From: Massilia sp. CFBP 13721 | Lineage (GTDB): Bacteria; Pseudomonadota; Gammaproteobacteria; Burkholderiales; Burkholderiaceae_D | DNA length: 50,101 nucleotides | Assembly (NCBI RefSeq): GCF_014842025.1 | Contig: NZ_JACYUY010000018.1 | Location: 81,330-131,430 of the forward strand | Reading direction: 5' to 3' | Part shown: positions 42,389 through 50,101 of the stretch, piece after piece | Numbering within the stretch: position 1 is the stretch's first letter | Layout of the letters: every line of letters starts with the position of its first letter | The notes under the pieces: model-generated | Database searches by the model: none | The model's input: the letters and a program-made list of their open reading frames with translations, nothing else | Told to the model about the DNA's origin: nothing | Made by a program: the position numbers and the translations under genes

Positions 42389-44071
42389 CAGGCTGTGTAA
42401 AAACGTAGGCCGATGTAAACGAAACCGGTTCGGTAATCGTTGAAGAAGTATCTCATCACTGGGGTGCCAAATGAACCGCTTTATCGAAGGCGAACATCGC
42501 GGACAAGGGACGCTGCTTCCTGAACTCTTGGACGACTACGTGGCTGAGGATAATCCAGTCCGTGTGGTCGATGTATTTGTCGAAGAGCTTGATCTTGCCA
42601 GCCTCGGATTCGGAAGCGTGCACCCGGCCAAGACTGGGCGGCCAGCCTATCATCCTGCCGTGCTGCTCAAGCTCTACATTTACGGCTACCTCAATCGTAT
42701 TCAATCGAGCCGGCGGCTTGAGCGTGAGGCCCAGCGTAACATCGAGCTGATGTGGCTCACGGGACGCCTGGCGCCCGATTTCAAAACGATTGCGAACTTC
42801 CGAAAAGATAATAGCAAAGCGATCGGCAAGGTCTGCCGGCAGTTCATTGTGCTATGCCAGCGGTTGGATCTGTTTTCGGATGCAGTCGTCGCTATCGACG
42901 GCAGTAAATTCAAGGCCGTCAACAGCAGCGACCGGAATTTTACCGATGCAAAACTCAAGCGCAGGATAGCGGAGATCGAAGCGAATATCGGTCGCTATCT
43001 GGCAGAACTCGATACCGCTGACCGGCATGAACCGGCCACTGCACAGTCGAAAAGGGTTCGGCTCAACGACAAGATCGCAGCGATGAAATCTCAAATGGCG
43101 ACACTCAAGGAAATTGAAGCGAAGCTGATAGAGACTGGCGAAACGCAGATTTCGATCACTGACCCGGACTCGCGCTCGATGATAACGCGCGGTTCGGGAA
43201 TTGTTGGCTACAACGTGCAGACCGCAGTCGACGCCAAGCATCATTTGATCGTTGAGCATGAGGTGACTAATAACGGCAGCGACCGCGACCAATTGTCAGG
43301 CATGGCGAAGAAAGCCCGTGCCGCAATCGGTACGACGACGTTGACCGTAATTGCGGATCGCGGCTATTTCAAAGGCGAAGAAATTCTTGCCTGTCACGAG
43401 GCCGGCATCTCGGCTTTGGTACCACCCACGAAGACATCCGGCGCGAAGGCTGATGGTCGATTTGATAAGGCTGACTTCATCTACGACCTCCACAAGAACG
43501 AGTACCGCTGCCCGGCCGGCGAATCCCTGATATGGCGTTTTGCAAGCGTCGAAAAGGGTATGAAGCTGCATCGGTACTGGAGCTCGAACTGCAAGGGCTG
43601 CCACCTCAAGGACAAGTGCACACCGAGTGCGCAACGGCGAGTGTCCCGCTGGGAGCATCAGGATGTGCTCGACGAGATGCAGAGGCGCCTTGAGCAGAAT
43701 CCTGGTGCCATGAGAATTCGGCGTTCCTCGGTTGAGCATCCGTACGGGACGATCAAGTCCTGGATGGGAGCAACACACTTTCTGACGAAAGGATTGGAGC
43801 GCGTGGCAACCGAGATGAGCCTGCACGTGCTCGCCTATAATTTCCGGAGATTGATAGCGGTGCTCGGTATCCCCGGCATGCTGGCTGCGATCCGGGCCTA
43901 TGCCCGTTTTCTGCAGCGTTTTAGCTTGCTCTGGAGGCTTCCTTTGCTCAAACTGCCGAAAGTGTCGGGCAGAGGTCAGGCGGCGTCACAGCCCTTCCTG
44001 GCACTCCACAATTAACCAAAGCCTTGCTGTAACTGGTCACGCCGCTCGGTTTTATGTTTTTACACAGCCTG
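42389..44071 (+). mobile_element. Intact IS1182-family insertion sequence
   Basis: Inverted repeats CAGGCTGTGTAAAAACG (left, from 42389) and its complement (right, to 44071) bound 1683 bases with a single transposase gene. The 4-base target GGTC is duplicated at 42385-42388 and 44072-44075. Joining the flanks rebuilds a palindromic repeat of the GTCTGCTTCGGGTC...GAAGCGGAC type. The element seems complete and capable of moving. Confidence 0.92.
42471..44015 (+). CDS. IS1182-family transposase
   Basis: This 514-aa DDE transposase has a helix-turn-helix N-terminus ('FDLLPELLDDYVAEDNPVRVVDVFV'-like block at 15-40; 'HPAVLLKLYIYGYLNRIQSSRRLEREAQRN' at about 65-92). The first catalytic Asp is in 'VVAIDGSKFKAVNS' (about 140), the second in 'TVIADRGYFKGEEI' (about 290). 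A zinc-like insertion 'YRCPAGESL...NCKGCHLKDKC' lies at about 345-385, and the Glu is in 'RSSVEHPYGTIKSWMG' (about 425). This order and spacing are those of IS1182 transposases. The frame is uninterrupted. It is very likely active and is the probable source of transposase for the MITEs at 44599 and 50034. Confidence 0.93.
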   Translation: MNRFIEGEHRGQGTLLPELLDDYVAEDNPVRVVDVFVEELDLASLGFGSVHPAKTGRPAYHPAVLLKLYIYGYLNRIQSSRRLEREAQRNIELMWLTGRLAPDFKTIANFRKDNSKAIGKVCRQFIVLCQRLDLFSDAVVAIDGSKFKAVNSSDRNFTDAKLKRRIAEIEANIGRYLAELDTADRHEPATAQSKRVRLNDKIAAMKSQMATLKEIEAKLIETGETQISITDPDSRSMITRGSGIVGYNVQTAVDAKHHLIVEHEVTNNGSDRDQLSGMAKKARAAIGTTTLTVIADRGYFKGEEILACHEAGISALVPPTKTSGAKADGRFDKADFIYDLHKNEYRCPAGESLIWRFASVEKGMKLHRYWSSNCKGCHLKDKCTPSAQRRVSRWEHQDVLDEMQRRLEQNPGAMRIRRSSVEHPYGTIKSWMGATHFLTKGLERVATEMSLHVLAYNFRRLIAVLGIPGMLAAIRAYARFLQRFSLLWRLPLLKLPKVSGRGQAASQPFLALHN

Positions 44072-44173
44072 GGTCGGAAGCGGACGCTACATAGGTCCGT
44101 AACCGGCCCGAAGCAGACATCGCGAAGCTACTTCATTAAAATTTTGATCAAAAGCAATACAAGGAAATAATTG

Positions 44174-44536
44174 ATGTGGTTGACAAGGATCGCATTGGGC
44201 CTTGCAGTGATATTGACCGTATCTATGGGCTATGAAGTGAGCTGGCGGCATTATCGAGTACGTGAATTTGTACCGTCGCCGACAGGGCTCTACATTGCAA
44301 GAGTTGGTAACGGTTTTTTCGGGTACCCGTCATATGAGACCGAGGTCTATGTTTGGCCAAAATGGGCGCCAGTTCCTAGCCTAATGGCGACACAGGTTCT
44401 TGATGCTCCATGTTCTGTGAAGCTTGAATGGGAGGGTGACCACGAGCTGCGCATCATTTGCCCCCGCCCAGAAGGAGCTCCACGAATTAAAAATCACCCG
44501 TGGGCGGTCAAAATAATTCTTGAAACACCTTCGTGA
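44174..44536 (+). CDS. Membrane-anchored hypothetical protein (120 aa)
   Basis: AAGGAAA seven bases before the ATG at 44174 supports this start; a TTG one codon earlier is in frame. Residues 4-20 are a hydrophobic anchor or uncleaved signal. The rest is beta-rich ('SPTGLYIARVGNGFFGYPSYETEVYVWPK', 'CSVKLEWEGDHELRIICP'), like small periplasmic or exported proteins. Unknown family. It lies between the IS1182 element and a MITE. Confidence 0.55.
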   Translation: MWLTRIALGLAVILTVSMGYEVSWRHYRVREFVPSPTGLYIARVGNGFFGYPSYETEVYVWPKWAPVPSLMATQVLDAPCSVKLEWEGDHELRIICPRPEGAPRIKNHPWAVKIILETPS

Positions 44537-44598
44537 AGAATTTGTATCTCGTACGACGTATTAGGTGACCAAGTGTAGAACGGCGTCCGCTTTGGGTC

Positions 44599-44738
44599 CA
44601 GGCTGTGTAAAAACGCGAGATCCGTATGTTTCAGGGGGTCTCTTTACCATTCCCGGCATCGAGAAAACGCCGTAGCGGGCGTTTTAAGAGGTCGAGTGTC
44701 GTCGCCGTGCCGCCGACTTTGCGTTTTTACACAGCCTG
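44599..44738. mobile_element. IS1182-derived MITE, 140 bp
   Basis: Ends CAGGCTGTGTAAAAACG and its complement are the same as those of the IS1182 element at 42389-44071, but only 140 bases lie between them and there is no gene. The left flank is GGTC, the right flank GGCC (one mismatch to a duplication). A second, inverted copy begins at 50034 with the same interior. The interior also has complementary stretches (CGTTTT/AAAACG). It is a non-autonomous element that IS1182 transposase could mobilise. Confidence 0.88.
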
Positions 44739-45307
44739 GGCCGATTACAGACGTTCGGAACGGCTCAGTGTAGGACGCTGCTGCCGTGAAGACAAAGAAC
44801 AGGTTTGTTAGGCGCTCGTAGCCTCGGTTGCTTTGGTAGTGACGTGCGCCATATCTGCCGGTCGCTGCTCGGCGCCGCGAGCCCGTGTTGGGCATGCGCC
44901 TCACCGCGTACTGGCTCACAAGCTTTGTCGCATACGTCTCGACGCCGCCTTTCCGACAACTGTAGACCGGCCACACCTTACAGCCATTGATGGCCGCTAG
45001 GCCACCGCCAGCGCAGGATCAGTACGGCTGAACACCGCGTCGTCAATGTGTAGCATGACTCGCTCCTCAGTTCACAGGAAAGACGACCTCAACGGAGACA
45101 AAACCAGTAATATAATAAGATCAATAGAATTCCCGCTATGAGTCCTGCGCAAGAGCTTCTGATTGACACCGTGAATATGGTTGCACAGCTTGCTTTACCC
45201 TTCAACGTAAGAATCGCGTGTAATCACACAAATCGTGCGAGCGGGGCGGCAATCACAAAATCGCGTTAGCATAATTATTCATTTTATTAACGAAAGCGTA
45301 ATGTTAA
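44739..45307. other. Gene-free stretch with remnants of another IS end
   Basis: GGTTTGTTAGGCGCTC (44802-44816) is an end of the IS5/IS427-like repeat family described below, one T shorter than other copies. Minus-strand frames across the region look like decayed sequence. The promoter of the 438-aa gene must lie at 45120-45300, which is AT-rich. Confidence 0.4.
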
Positions 45308-46624
45308 ATGACACCTTCTGAGAGCCGCTTATTTGATGCATGCGTAAAACTGTTTGGAAAAGCGAACTGTTACTCTTCACCATTTAGAAAACAAGGTGAC
45401 GCAGCGAAAGGCACCGGCGATGGAAAAGAGCTCTGCGATGTCATGGTCAGGTTTGGGAAGCAACTTATTATTTTTTCCGATAAGGATTACCCGAACGTGA
45501 TGGCGGATTCGAAGAAAATAATGGAAGTAGGCCGAGCTGTCATTTGGCGCAGATGGGAAAAGCCAGCGATTACAAAATCTTTTGGTCAATTGCGAGGCGC
45601 AAAACGATGGATCAAGGAACATCCAGATCTAGTATTCAAAGACAACGGCTGTACCGTTCCAATCACGGGCTTAGCTGAAGGGCTAGAGAAAATTCACTTG
45701 GTCGCGGTGGCACGGGGTGCAAACACCGAGTCCGAACGATATTTTCTAACGCAGCGGGAAGATGCGGATGACAAGAATGAAAGCCCGGTGTCGTCTTCTA
45801 GCGTCGAGACCACTGCATCGTTAATGCAAGAGTATGGCACCCTGCCTGAGGTTAACGAAGACGATCGACTTTTCGTAGTCAATGTATTAGCTGAAAATGG
45901 CGACCTCATCCATTTAATAGATGAGGTCGGATTTGTCATCCTATTCGACAATTTGTGGCGTCCCGATGATTTTGTGAATTACCTAGTAGAAAAGGAGGAA
46001 TTTTTTAATAAGCACAGCTATGGTGTCCTGGCGGGGGAAGAAAATTTACTGGCATCGTATTTAAGTGCCATGGTGCACGCAGAGACCCCGAGCTTTACCT
46101 TCCTTGCCACGAACGGAGGAACCATCGATGTCAAATCTGAAGAGTTGGAGCAGGATAACAATCAGCAGGTATTTTTTGTAAAAGATGGTCTTTTTGACAA
46201 GCTCATGAATTCAAAATATTGGAAAATTTTTTCTTTGAAAAGTAAGAACTTAACCGAGATATTTCATCTGCTGCTCAGTGAGAAGGCATTGGCGTATGTC
46301 GGTGTTGTACTCGCAGAAGAGATTCGAAAACTGCCGCAATTGGCAGTCAATGAAATAGCACACGAAATCCGTGAACTGTTGGCGACAGGGTGTACCGATA
46401 CGTCAATCTTATGGCGTGTCTGGCAGTCCAGACACAGCAACCTTAATTTTGTATTTTGCCGGATGCCGAACATGAAAAATCATAACGCTGAGCGATATAT
46501 CAAAAAACTGGCGAGCAAAGATATAGGTTTTGAGGACGCTGGCAACACTGTTCGGATTGGGTTCTGTTTGGAACGATTAGCCCAAAGCGACAATGTCCAC
46601 ATCATGGCGATAACGCATTCCTAA
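45308..46624 (+). CDS. Hypothetical 438-aa protein with restriction-like N-terminus
   Basis: Residues 1-85 carry 'GKELCDVMVRFGKQLIIFSDKDY', an E-x(1-2)-D...(I/V)xFxxK arrangement like that of PD-(D/E)XK nuclease cores, followed by 'GRAVIWRRWEKPAITKSFGQLRGAKRWIKEHP', a helix common in this group. The rest has no motif I know; it is mostly alpha/beta. The gene has low GC and no strong ribosome site (start possibly further downstream). Related proteins with the 'ELCDVLVxFGxxxIIFSDK' block are scattered in many bacteria on mobile elements. A nuclease role is inferred from the motif only. Confidence 0.6.
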   Translation: MTPSESRLFDACVKLFGKANCYSSPFRKQGDAAKGTGDGKELCDVMVRFGKQLIIFSDKDYPNVMADSKKIMEVGRAVIWRRWEKPAITKSFGQLRGAKRWIKEHPDLVFKDNGCTVPITGLAEGLEKIHLVAVARGANTESERYFLTQREDADDKNESPVSSSSVETTASLMQEYGTLPEVNEDDRLFVVNVLAENGDLIHLIDEVGFVILFDNLWRPDDFVNYLVEKEEFFNKHSYGVLAGEENLLASYLSAMVHAETPSFTFLATNGGTIDVKSEELEQDNNQQVFFVKDGLFDKLMNSKYWKIFSLKSKNLTEIFHLLLSEKALAYVGVVLAEEIRKLPQLAVNEIAHEIRELLATGCTDTSILWRVWQSRHSNLNFVFCRMPNMKNHNAERYIKKLASKDIGFEDAGNTVRIGFCLERLAQSDNVHIMAITHS

Positions 46625-46940
46625 TATCGTGGACCGGCACTTTGACAGAGTTCAGTAACATGTCGGTTTGAGAAGGAGCGCTAGACATGTGATCGCGCGT
46701 CGTCTGGCGTTTTCGGGTGCAACGGACCGCGTCCAATGTAGACTAGCAAACACGCACATGCCGTGGAGAAGTGGCTCTGTGGTGTAGTCTCAAGGTCACC
46801 ATAGTAGGAGTAACACGGACCACGACGTTAAATCGCAAGCCCGGCCATCTGGTTGCGACCATTTACCCGCACAGCGACGCTCACCCAGATGAGGCGTGCT
46901 GAACCAAATCCTTCGCCTCGGTGTCCACGTACGGCACTTA
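46625..46940. other. Intergenic, no gene recognised
   Basis: Only fragmentary frames without ribosome sites. The left flank TTA (46938-46940) of the MITE that follows is the only structure I can point to. Confidence 0.35.
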
Positions 46941-47041
46941 GAGCGCCTAACAAAACCTGCAGGGTAAGGCTCATCGTCCAAGACAGTACGACTGTACGGC
47001 GAGACGATGCAACGCAGCCATGCGGGTTTTGTTAGGCGCGC
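46941..47041. mobile_element. 101-bp MITE with IS5/IS427-type ends
   Basis: GAGCGCCTAACAAAACC at 46941 and GGTTTTGTTAGGCGCGC ending at 47041 form a near-perfect inverted repeat, flanked by TTA on both sides (46938-46940 and 47042-47044), a 3-base duplication of the TNA type made by the IS427 group. Inner repeats CATCGTC/GACGATG and ACAGT/ACTGT fold the whole element. The same end lies at 48710 beside an IS5-like transposase remnant, which links the MITE to that family. Confidence 0.75.
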
Positions 47042-47345
47042 TTACCTGCCGTCGTCGCATGCGGCGCTGTGGTGACGGGCTGTCCCTAAACATTTTTTGC
47101 GCCATGCTGGGCCCTCGCACGGATTGTCTACGCGAATGGCTGAGCCCTTCTGTTTCAAGCGGCCGTACGCGCATCGAATCATCATCTATCCATATTGTTG
47201 TGTCAGATTTGCTCTAGTAGTAGGACGCCAGTCATTATGACAACTAACGCAGCATAAAAACGCATATGCTCGTTACCAACTGGTACCGGTCCTTGGCGCC
47301 CGATCGGTACGGCCTGATGCCAAGGATTAGCTGACGCAATAAAAA
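47042..47345. other. Intergenic, no gene recognised
   Basis: Decayed sequence between the MITE and the 3' end of the AlbA_2 gene. No terminator with a T run was found. Confidence 0.35.
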
Positions 47346-48323
47346 TTATGCAATTAGAAGGCGACGAATTTCTTCAGCCTTGGCTGGACGCGCGCTCGTG
47401 CCATAGCGAATAAAGACGCGATCATCGGACATGCAGGGCTTTTCAATAATTTCTAACACGCGAACTATAAGAACACTTTTCCCTGGATTCGAAGTCAATG
47501 GAAATGCGCGGAACGTCATTTCGGGGACTGGCGAACAACGATCAGAAGCAATGCTGCCGATCGTTAATTGAATTTTATCTAGCGCGTGGTGTGGAACGCC
47601 GACCGCTTGCCCATTGTCGTCCACCCCAAGAAGAATCGATCCGCCGCCGCGTAGGTTCGCTAACGCGCAGATTTCCTTCGCAGTTTTTTTGGTGTCCTCT
47701 GGTAACTGTGCCTTAAAATCGTAGGTCGGATGTTCTAGCTCTAATGCCATGTCGTCCAACGTGCGCTGATGAAGGCTTATCAAATACCGGTCAAGGTCAG
47801 AGGTCAGTTCTTCAACATGACAGGGTCCTGGGGCGGGACCGATGCCGATCAGCATAAAAGGGTGCATGAACGGCAGTGGATGTAAGTCGCGTACTAAGCT
47901 GGCTACCTGTTCAAATAAGGCGGTGCCGGCAGATAGAGGAGGATGCAGGTCACAACTCGCCAAGACGATGACGGGCAAAAGGTGCGGATGCGTGCGTAAA
48001 AGAATCGGAAGCTTTGCAAAAATAAACGTGAGCGCACTGGCGATGTTTCCACCGATAAATTCAACAGCCAGATTTTCCTTGCTTAAGTCAACTCGGTGTC
48101 TCGACGGCCCAAATTGGAAAGAGTCGGGCTTTGCATTCCAACCTTGCGTGACGAGAGCTGCGCTTAACTGAAAAAAAATATCTTGCGATTCAGGAACGGA
48201 AGGCGCGGGCACATGAGAAGATAGTGCGGCGAGTCCATTGTTAAATTCATTGATAAAGCTTGGATAATCCATCTGGATTTTTCTCCAAGCGCCGAGGTGA
48301 CTAAGAACTGATTGAATTTGCAT
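47346..48323 (-). CDS. AlbA_2 (Schlafen-like) domain protein with N-terminal extra domain
   Basis: The 325-aa product starts at 48323 (AAGG eight bases upstream); a second in-frame ATG follows at codon 18. Residues 1-150 resemble a restriction-endonuclease-like or sensor domain ('LSKENLAVEFIGGNIASALTFIFAKLPILLRTHPHLLPVIVLASCDL'). From about residue 200 an AlbA_2/Schlafen domain is present: 'TYDFKAQLPEDTKKTAKEICALANLRGGGSILLGVDDNGQAVGV', with the conserved E/D-F-K, 'ICAxANxxGGxIxxGVxD' and 'VFIRYGTSARPAKAEEIRRLL' blocks. AlbA_2 proteins are nucleic-acid-acting and common in defence islands. Low GC suggests transfer. Confidence 0.75.
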   Translation of the reverse strand: MQIQSVLSHLGAWRKIQMDYPSFINEFNNGLAALSSHVPAPSVPESQDIFFQLSAALVTQGWNAKPDSFQFGPSRHRVDLSKENLAVEFIGGNIASALTFIFAKLPILLRTHPHLLPVIVLASCDLHPPLSAGTALFEQVASLVRDLHPLPFMHPFMLIGIGPAPGPCHVEELTSDLDRYLISLHQRTLDDMALELEHPTYDFKAQLPEDTKKTAKEICALANLRGGGSILLGVDDNGQAVGVPHHALDKIQLTIGSIASDRCSPVPEMTFRAFPLTSNPGKSVLIVRVLEIIEKPCMSDDRVFIRYGTSARPAKAEEIRRLLIA

Positions 48324-48709
48324 ACGGTCGCCTTCTCGATTTTTTTAAAATCTTCCCACCGTCGGTGCCTGATCGAATCGCCACCAGCGACGCTGGGTTC
48401 GTCGTTTAGAGAAAATGCCACTTATTTAAAAGAAATGAAGTGCGTTTGCACGTCATCGATCCATCTAGCTGGGATTATAAAACGTCCGTATTGAACATAG
48501 ATCAGTTCCTGTTCGCGAAGCGTTTCTTTAGTGCGTTGACGATCTTATCGCAGAATCATCGATTGTAAACAGGAATTATTTTTATTTAAAAAAAATCTGC
48601 AATGGCCTATTGCGAATCTTGTGATAGCCCCACTGACGTGCTACGTAAATACATTGGTGAATTTGTTGACATCAGGGCGCAAGATGTATTGACATTTTAA
48701 TTCGGCTAA
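48324..48709. other. Promoter-side intergenic region, no gene
   Basis: The AT-rich stretch at 48560-48600 probably holds the promoter of the leftward AlbA_2 gene. No other feature. Confidence 0.35.
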
Positions 48710-48859
48710 GAGCGCCTAACAAAACCGTTCGACATATCGCCAACAGATGAGCGAGCAAGCGAGCGAAAGGAATACCTGATGGATATCTGCTCGCCTCTCG
48801 TGCCGAATGCACAACCTGCGAAAGCGGTGTAGCCATCCCAAGGTGCGCTCAACTACCCA
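48710..48859 (-). pseudogene. IS5/IS427-type transposase C-terminal fragment with terminal repeat
   Basis: On the minus strand 'WVVERTLGWLHRFRRLCIRHERRADIHQVFLSLACSLICWRYVERFC' ends with a stop inside the terminal repeat GAGCGCCTAACAAAACC (48710-48726). 'WVVERTxxWLxxxRRL' carries the last catalytic Glu of the IS5 family and 'LSLACSLICW' is its usual tail. Upstream the frame is lost, so only about 48 codons remain. A TAA at 48707-48709 fits the TNA target of this group. Confidence 0.8.
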
Positions 48860-49403
48860 CGTCCACAAAATGATCAGTCTACCGGAATTGTTGCCAGTTG
48901 GGAAAGTCTGGTCAGCCTTGTTGCAACGGGCGGCACGTCCGCTGTCGACCCGAAGCGGACATGGTCTGCCGGAGTTCTCGCGTCCCTATGTAGTAGGCCC
49001 GGCCGGGTGACTCCAGAGAGCCACCGTTAGCAACGTTCTCAAGAACTCGTCCTTTTGCACCATGGTCCAACCTGAAGAGTACAGCCTGTAGGTGACGCGC
49101 AGCTTGTCATGCCGGACAATGTCAGCGGTCGTATTCTCGTTAAGCTAGTTGCTCCAGTCGGCTCAAAACAGTTCGCCAGATGGAGTGGGAGACATGTTGA
49201 GTGCCTTTGGCACCAAGCATCCTGTAACCGTGGAAAGTCTCGGGCGGTCATGATCGGTCCGGAGCCGATCCGAAGCGAGCGCCCGTGGACTGCGCGGCCC
49301 CACTGTCTCGTATCGATGCTGGATTCTGATGCGGCATCGTCAGCAGCTTGCTATGTTATTGTGTAATTCTCAATTCACCGTCGTGGTAGCGAATTCTGAT
49401 CTT
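48860..49403. other. Intergenic with a palindromic GTCCGCT...AGCGGAC repeat
   Basis: GTCCGCTGTCGACCCGAAGC plus GGAC (48938-48961) is an intact copy of the palindromic repeat that the IS1182 element and the MITEs have entered elsewhere. The rest shows no gene; the ankyrin gene may start at 49329 or 49404. Confidence 0.45.
48938..48961. repeat. Intact copy of the palindromic repeat hit by IS1182 and its MITE
   Basis: GTCCGCT and AGCGGAC arms enclose GTCGACCCGA, which contains GACC, the complement of the GGTC target. Related copies: about 41909-41934, 44101-44122, and the interrupted ones at 42375/44072, 44585/44739 and 50020. This looks like a REP-like intergenic repeat. Confidence 0.6.
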
Positions 49404-49937
49404 ATGAGCACAACGTTGTTTGGCACAATAACGAGGGGTGACATCGATGGAATTGTCGCTGCAATTCAGGCGGGTTCTGACGTAAACAGTTTTGAGAAGC
49501 CAGACGGCGACAGCGCGCTTACAGTGGCTGTTCAATTCTTCGAATGTCCGACCGAGCGGCACACAGCGTTGCATATTCTGCTAACTGCGGGTGCCGATCC
49601 CAAGCTCCTTGACAAGGAGTTCCTTGGGCCCTTGTTCTGCGCGATGCTCGCCCAAGATGCGGTGGCGCTACAAATTCTGTTGGCAGCGGGGGCTGACCCG
49701 TCACTAGAACATCGTGGCGTGGGAGAAACACTATATGAAGCGGCCGAGTTCGACTATCTCCTCGAGACCTGGATGATGGAATTACCAGAACAACCATCGG
49801 AAGCAGATAAGGCTTCTGAAGATGCATGGTTACGGTTCTTGACTCGAATAGCGGCCGAACACGGCAAGCCTACGCCCGACTGCATGTCGGTATTGTGGAG
49901 TGCAGGTGCATGTCGGTCACTGAGGAAATTAGGCTAG
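49404..49937 (+). CDS. Ankyrin-repeat protein
   Basis: The product from the ATG at 49404 is 177 aa; an upstream ATG at 49329 would add 25 residues, but neither has a good ribosome site. Ankyrin repeats can be read at about residues 7-40 ('TRGDIDGIVAAIQAGSDVNSFEKPDGDSALTVAVQ'), 45-75 ('RHTALHILLTAGADPKLLDKEFLGPLFCAML') and 78-108 ('DAVALQILLAAGADPSLEHRGVGETLYEAAE'). A C-terminal helical cap follows. Bacterial proteins of this size with three ankyrin repeats are often immunity proteins or regulators; no toxin gene is adjacent in the window. Confidence 0.75.
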   Translation: MSTTLFGTITRGDIDGIVAAIQAGSDVNSFEKPDGDSALTVAVQFFECPTERHTALHILLTAGADPKLLDKEFLGPLFCAMLAQDAVALQILLAAGADPSLEHRGVGETLYEAAEFDYLLETWMMELPEQPSEADKASEDAWLRFLTRIAAEHGKPTPDCMSVLWSAGACRSLRKLG

Positions 49938-50033
49938 GTAGGGTCCACGGTGGCGATCGCGGCCGAGTCCAATGCTGAGTTCAACAAACAGCTTCAGCAG
50001 AATACGGCCATTTTGCTGCGTCTGCTTTCGACC

Positions 50034-50101
50034 CAGGCTGTGTAAAAACGCAAAGTCGGCGGCACGGCGACGACACTCGACCTCTTAAAACGCCCGCTAC
50101 G
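50034..50101. mobile_element. Second IS1182-type MITE, inverted, cut by window end
   Basis: From CAGGCTGTGTAAAAACG to the window end the sequence is the reverse complement of the right half of the 44599-44738 MITE. It is preceded by GACC, the complement of the GGTC target. The preceding bases (GTCTGCTTTCG) again belong to the palindromic repeat. The rest lies beyond the window. Confidence 0.85.

Noticed and set aside
41839..42408. 189-codon frame overlapping the secreted protein gene
   Set aside because: It overlaps the 132-aa gene in another frame, lacks a ribosome site, and the competing frame has a clear signal peptide.
46941..47041. Integron attC site (GCCTAAC...GTTAGGC)
   Set aside because: The boxes match, but the element has TTA duplications on both sides and the same end occurs at an IS5-type transposase stop at 48710. 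No intI or cassette genes are near, so a MITE is more likely.

Overview
The window looks like part of a plasmid or chromid of a Burkholderiales betaproteobacterium (an Oxalobacteraceae/Massilia-like host is my inference). It carries a replication initiator, an SMC-independent parAB operon with palindromic sites, an IncP-like traKLM block, an H-NS-family protein, and a czcCBA operon close to that of Cupriavidus. Many insertion-sequence remnants sit between the genes. No rRNA, tRNA or CRISPR array was seen.

Layout. (1) 1-6.2 kb: heavy-metal efflux. The end of czcC, then czcB and czcA, overlap or abut in one operon. They are followed by a frameshifted CDF (DmeF-like) transporter and a small DUF3147-type membrane protein. 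(2) 7-8 kb: an unidentified two-gene operon. (3) 8.8-13 kb: the replicon core. A rep gene lies between two clusters of the palindrome AAATTCATAATATGAATTT, with parB and parA behind a clear sigma70-like promoter. (4) 13.2-15.1 kb: a tyrosine recombinase with altered catalytic residues, overlapping an unknown gene. (5) 16.3-19.7 kb: a transposase fragment, a CAP-domain lipoprotein, and traM-traL-traK. Upstream of traK is a candidate oriT with a P-type nic sequence; no relaxase gene is present in the window. (6) 20.5-24.6 kb: a complete tyrosine integrase, two small orphan genes and an H-NS-like gene.

(7) 24.6-27.2 kb: an IS graveyard (IS701-like, IS6-like, IS30-like) and an ORF in which an IS30 end is fused to half of a receiver domain. 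(8) 27.2-36.7 kb: an accessory region that resembles a defence island. It holds a CoiA-like nuclease-domain protein, small genes, a protein with a HEPN-type RX4H motif, an IS5/IS903-type relic, a P-loop ATPase of the Sll1717 type, a serine recombinase operon, and a protein with a DUF2384-like C-terminus. (9) 37.5-39.7 kb: an unusual module. A long palindrome and four tandem 18-bp iterons precede a 98-aa gene, an acidic protein with a duplicated domain, and a gene bracketed by direct repeats 701 bp apart. (10) 40-50 kb: a NYN/OST-HTH protein, an intact IS1182-family element, two IS1182-derived MITE ends, a second MITE family with IS5/IS427-type ends, a restriction-like protein, an AlbA_2 (Schlafen-like) protein and an ankyrin-repeat protein.

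Taken together: metal resistance is the cargo on one side of a maintenance/mobilisation backbone. The other side is a repeatedly invaded accessory zone where single-gene RNase, nuclease and ATPase families typical of phage defence collect among IS elements. The iteron module at 37.5-39.7 kb and the two MITE families are the parts I could least explain with known annotations.
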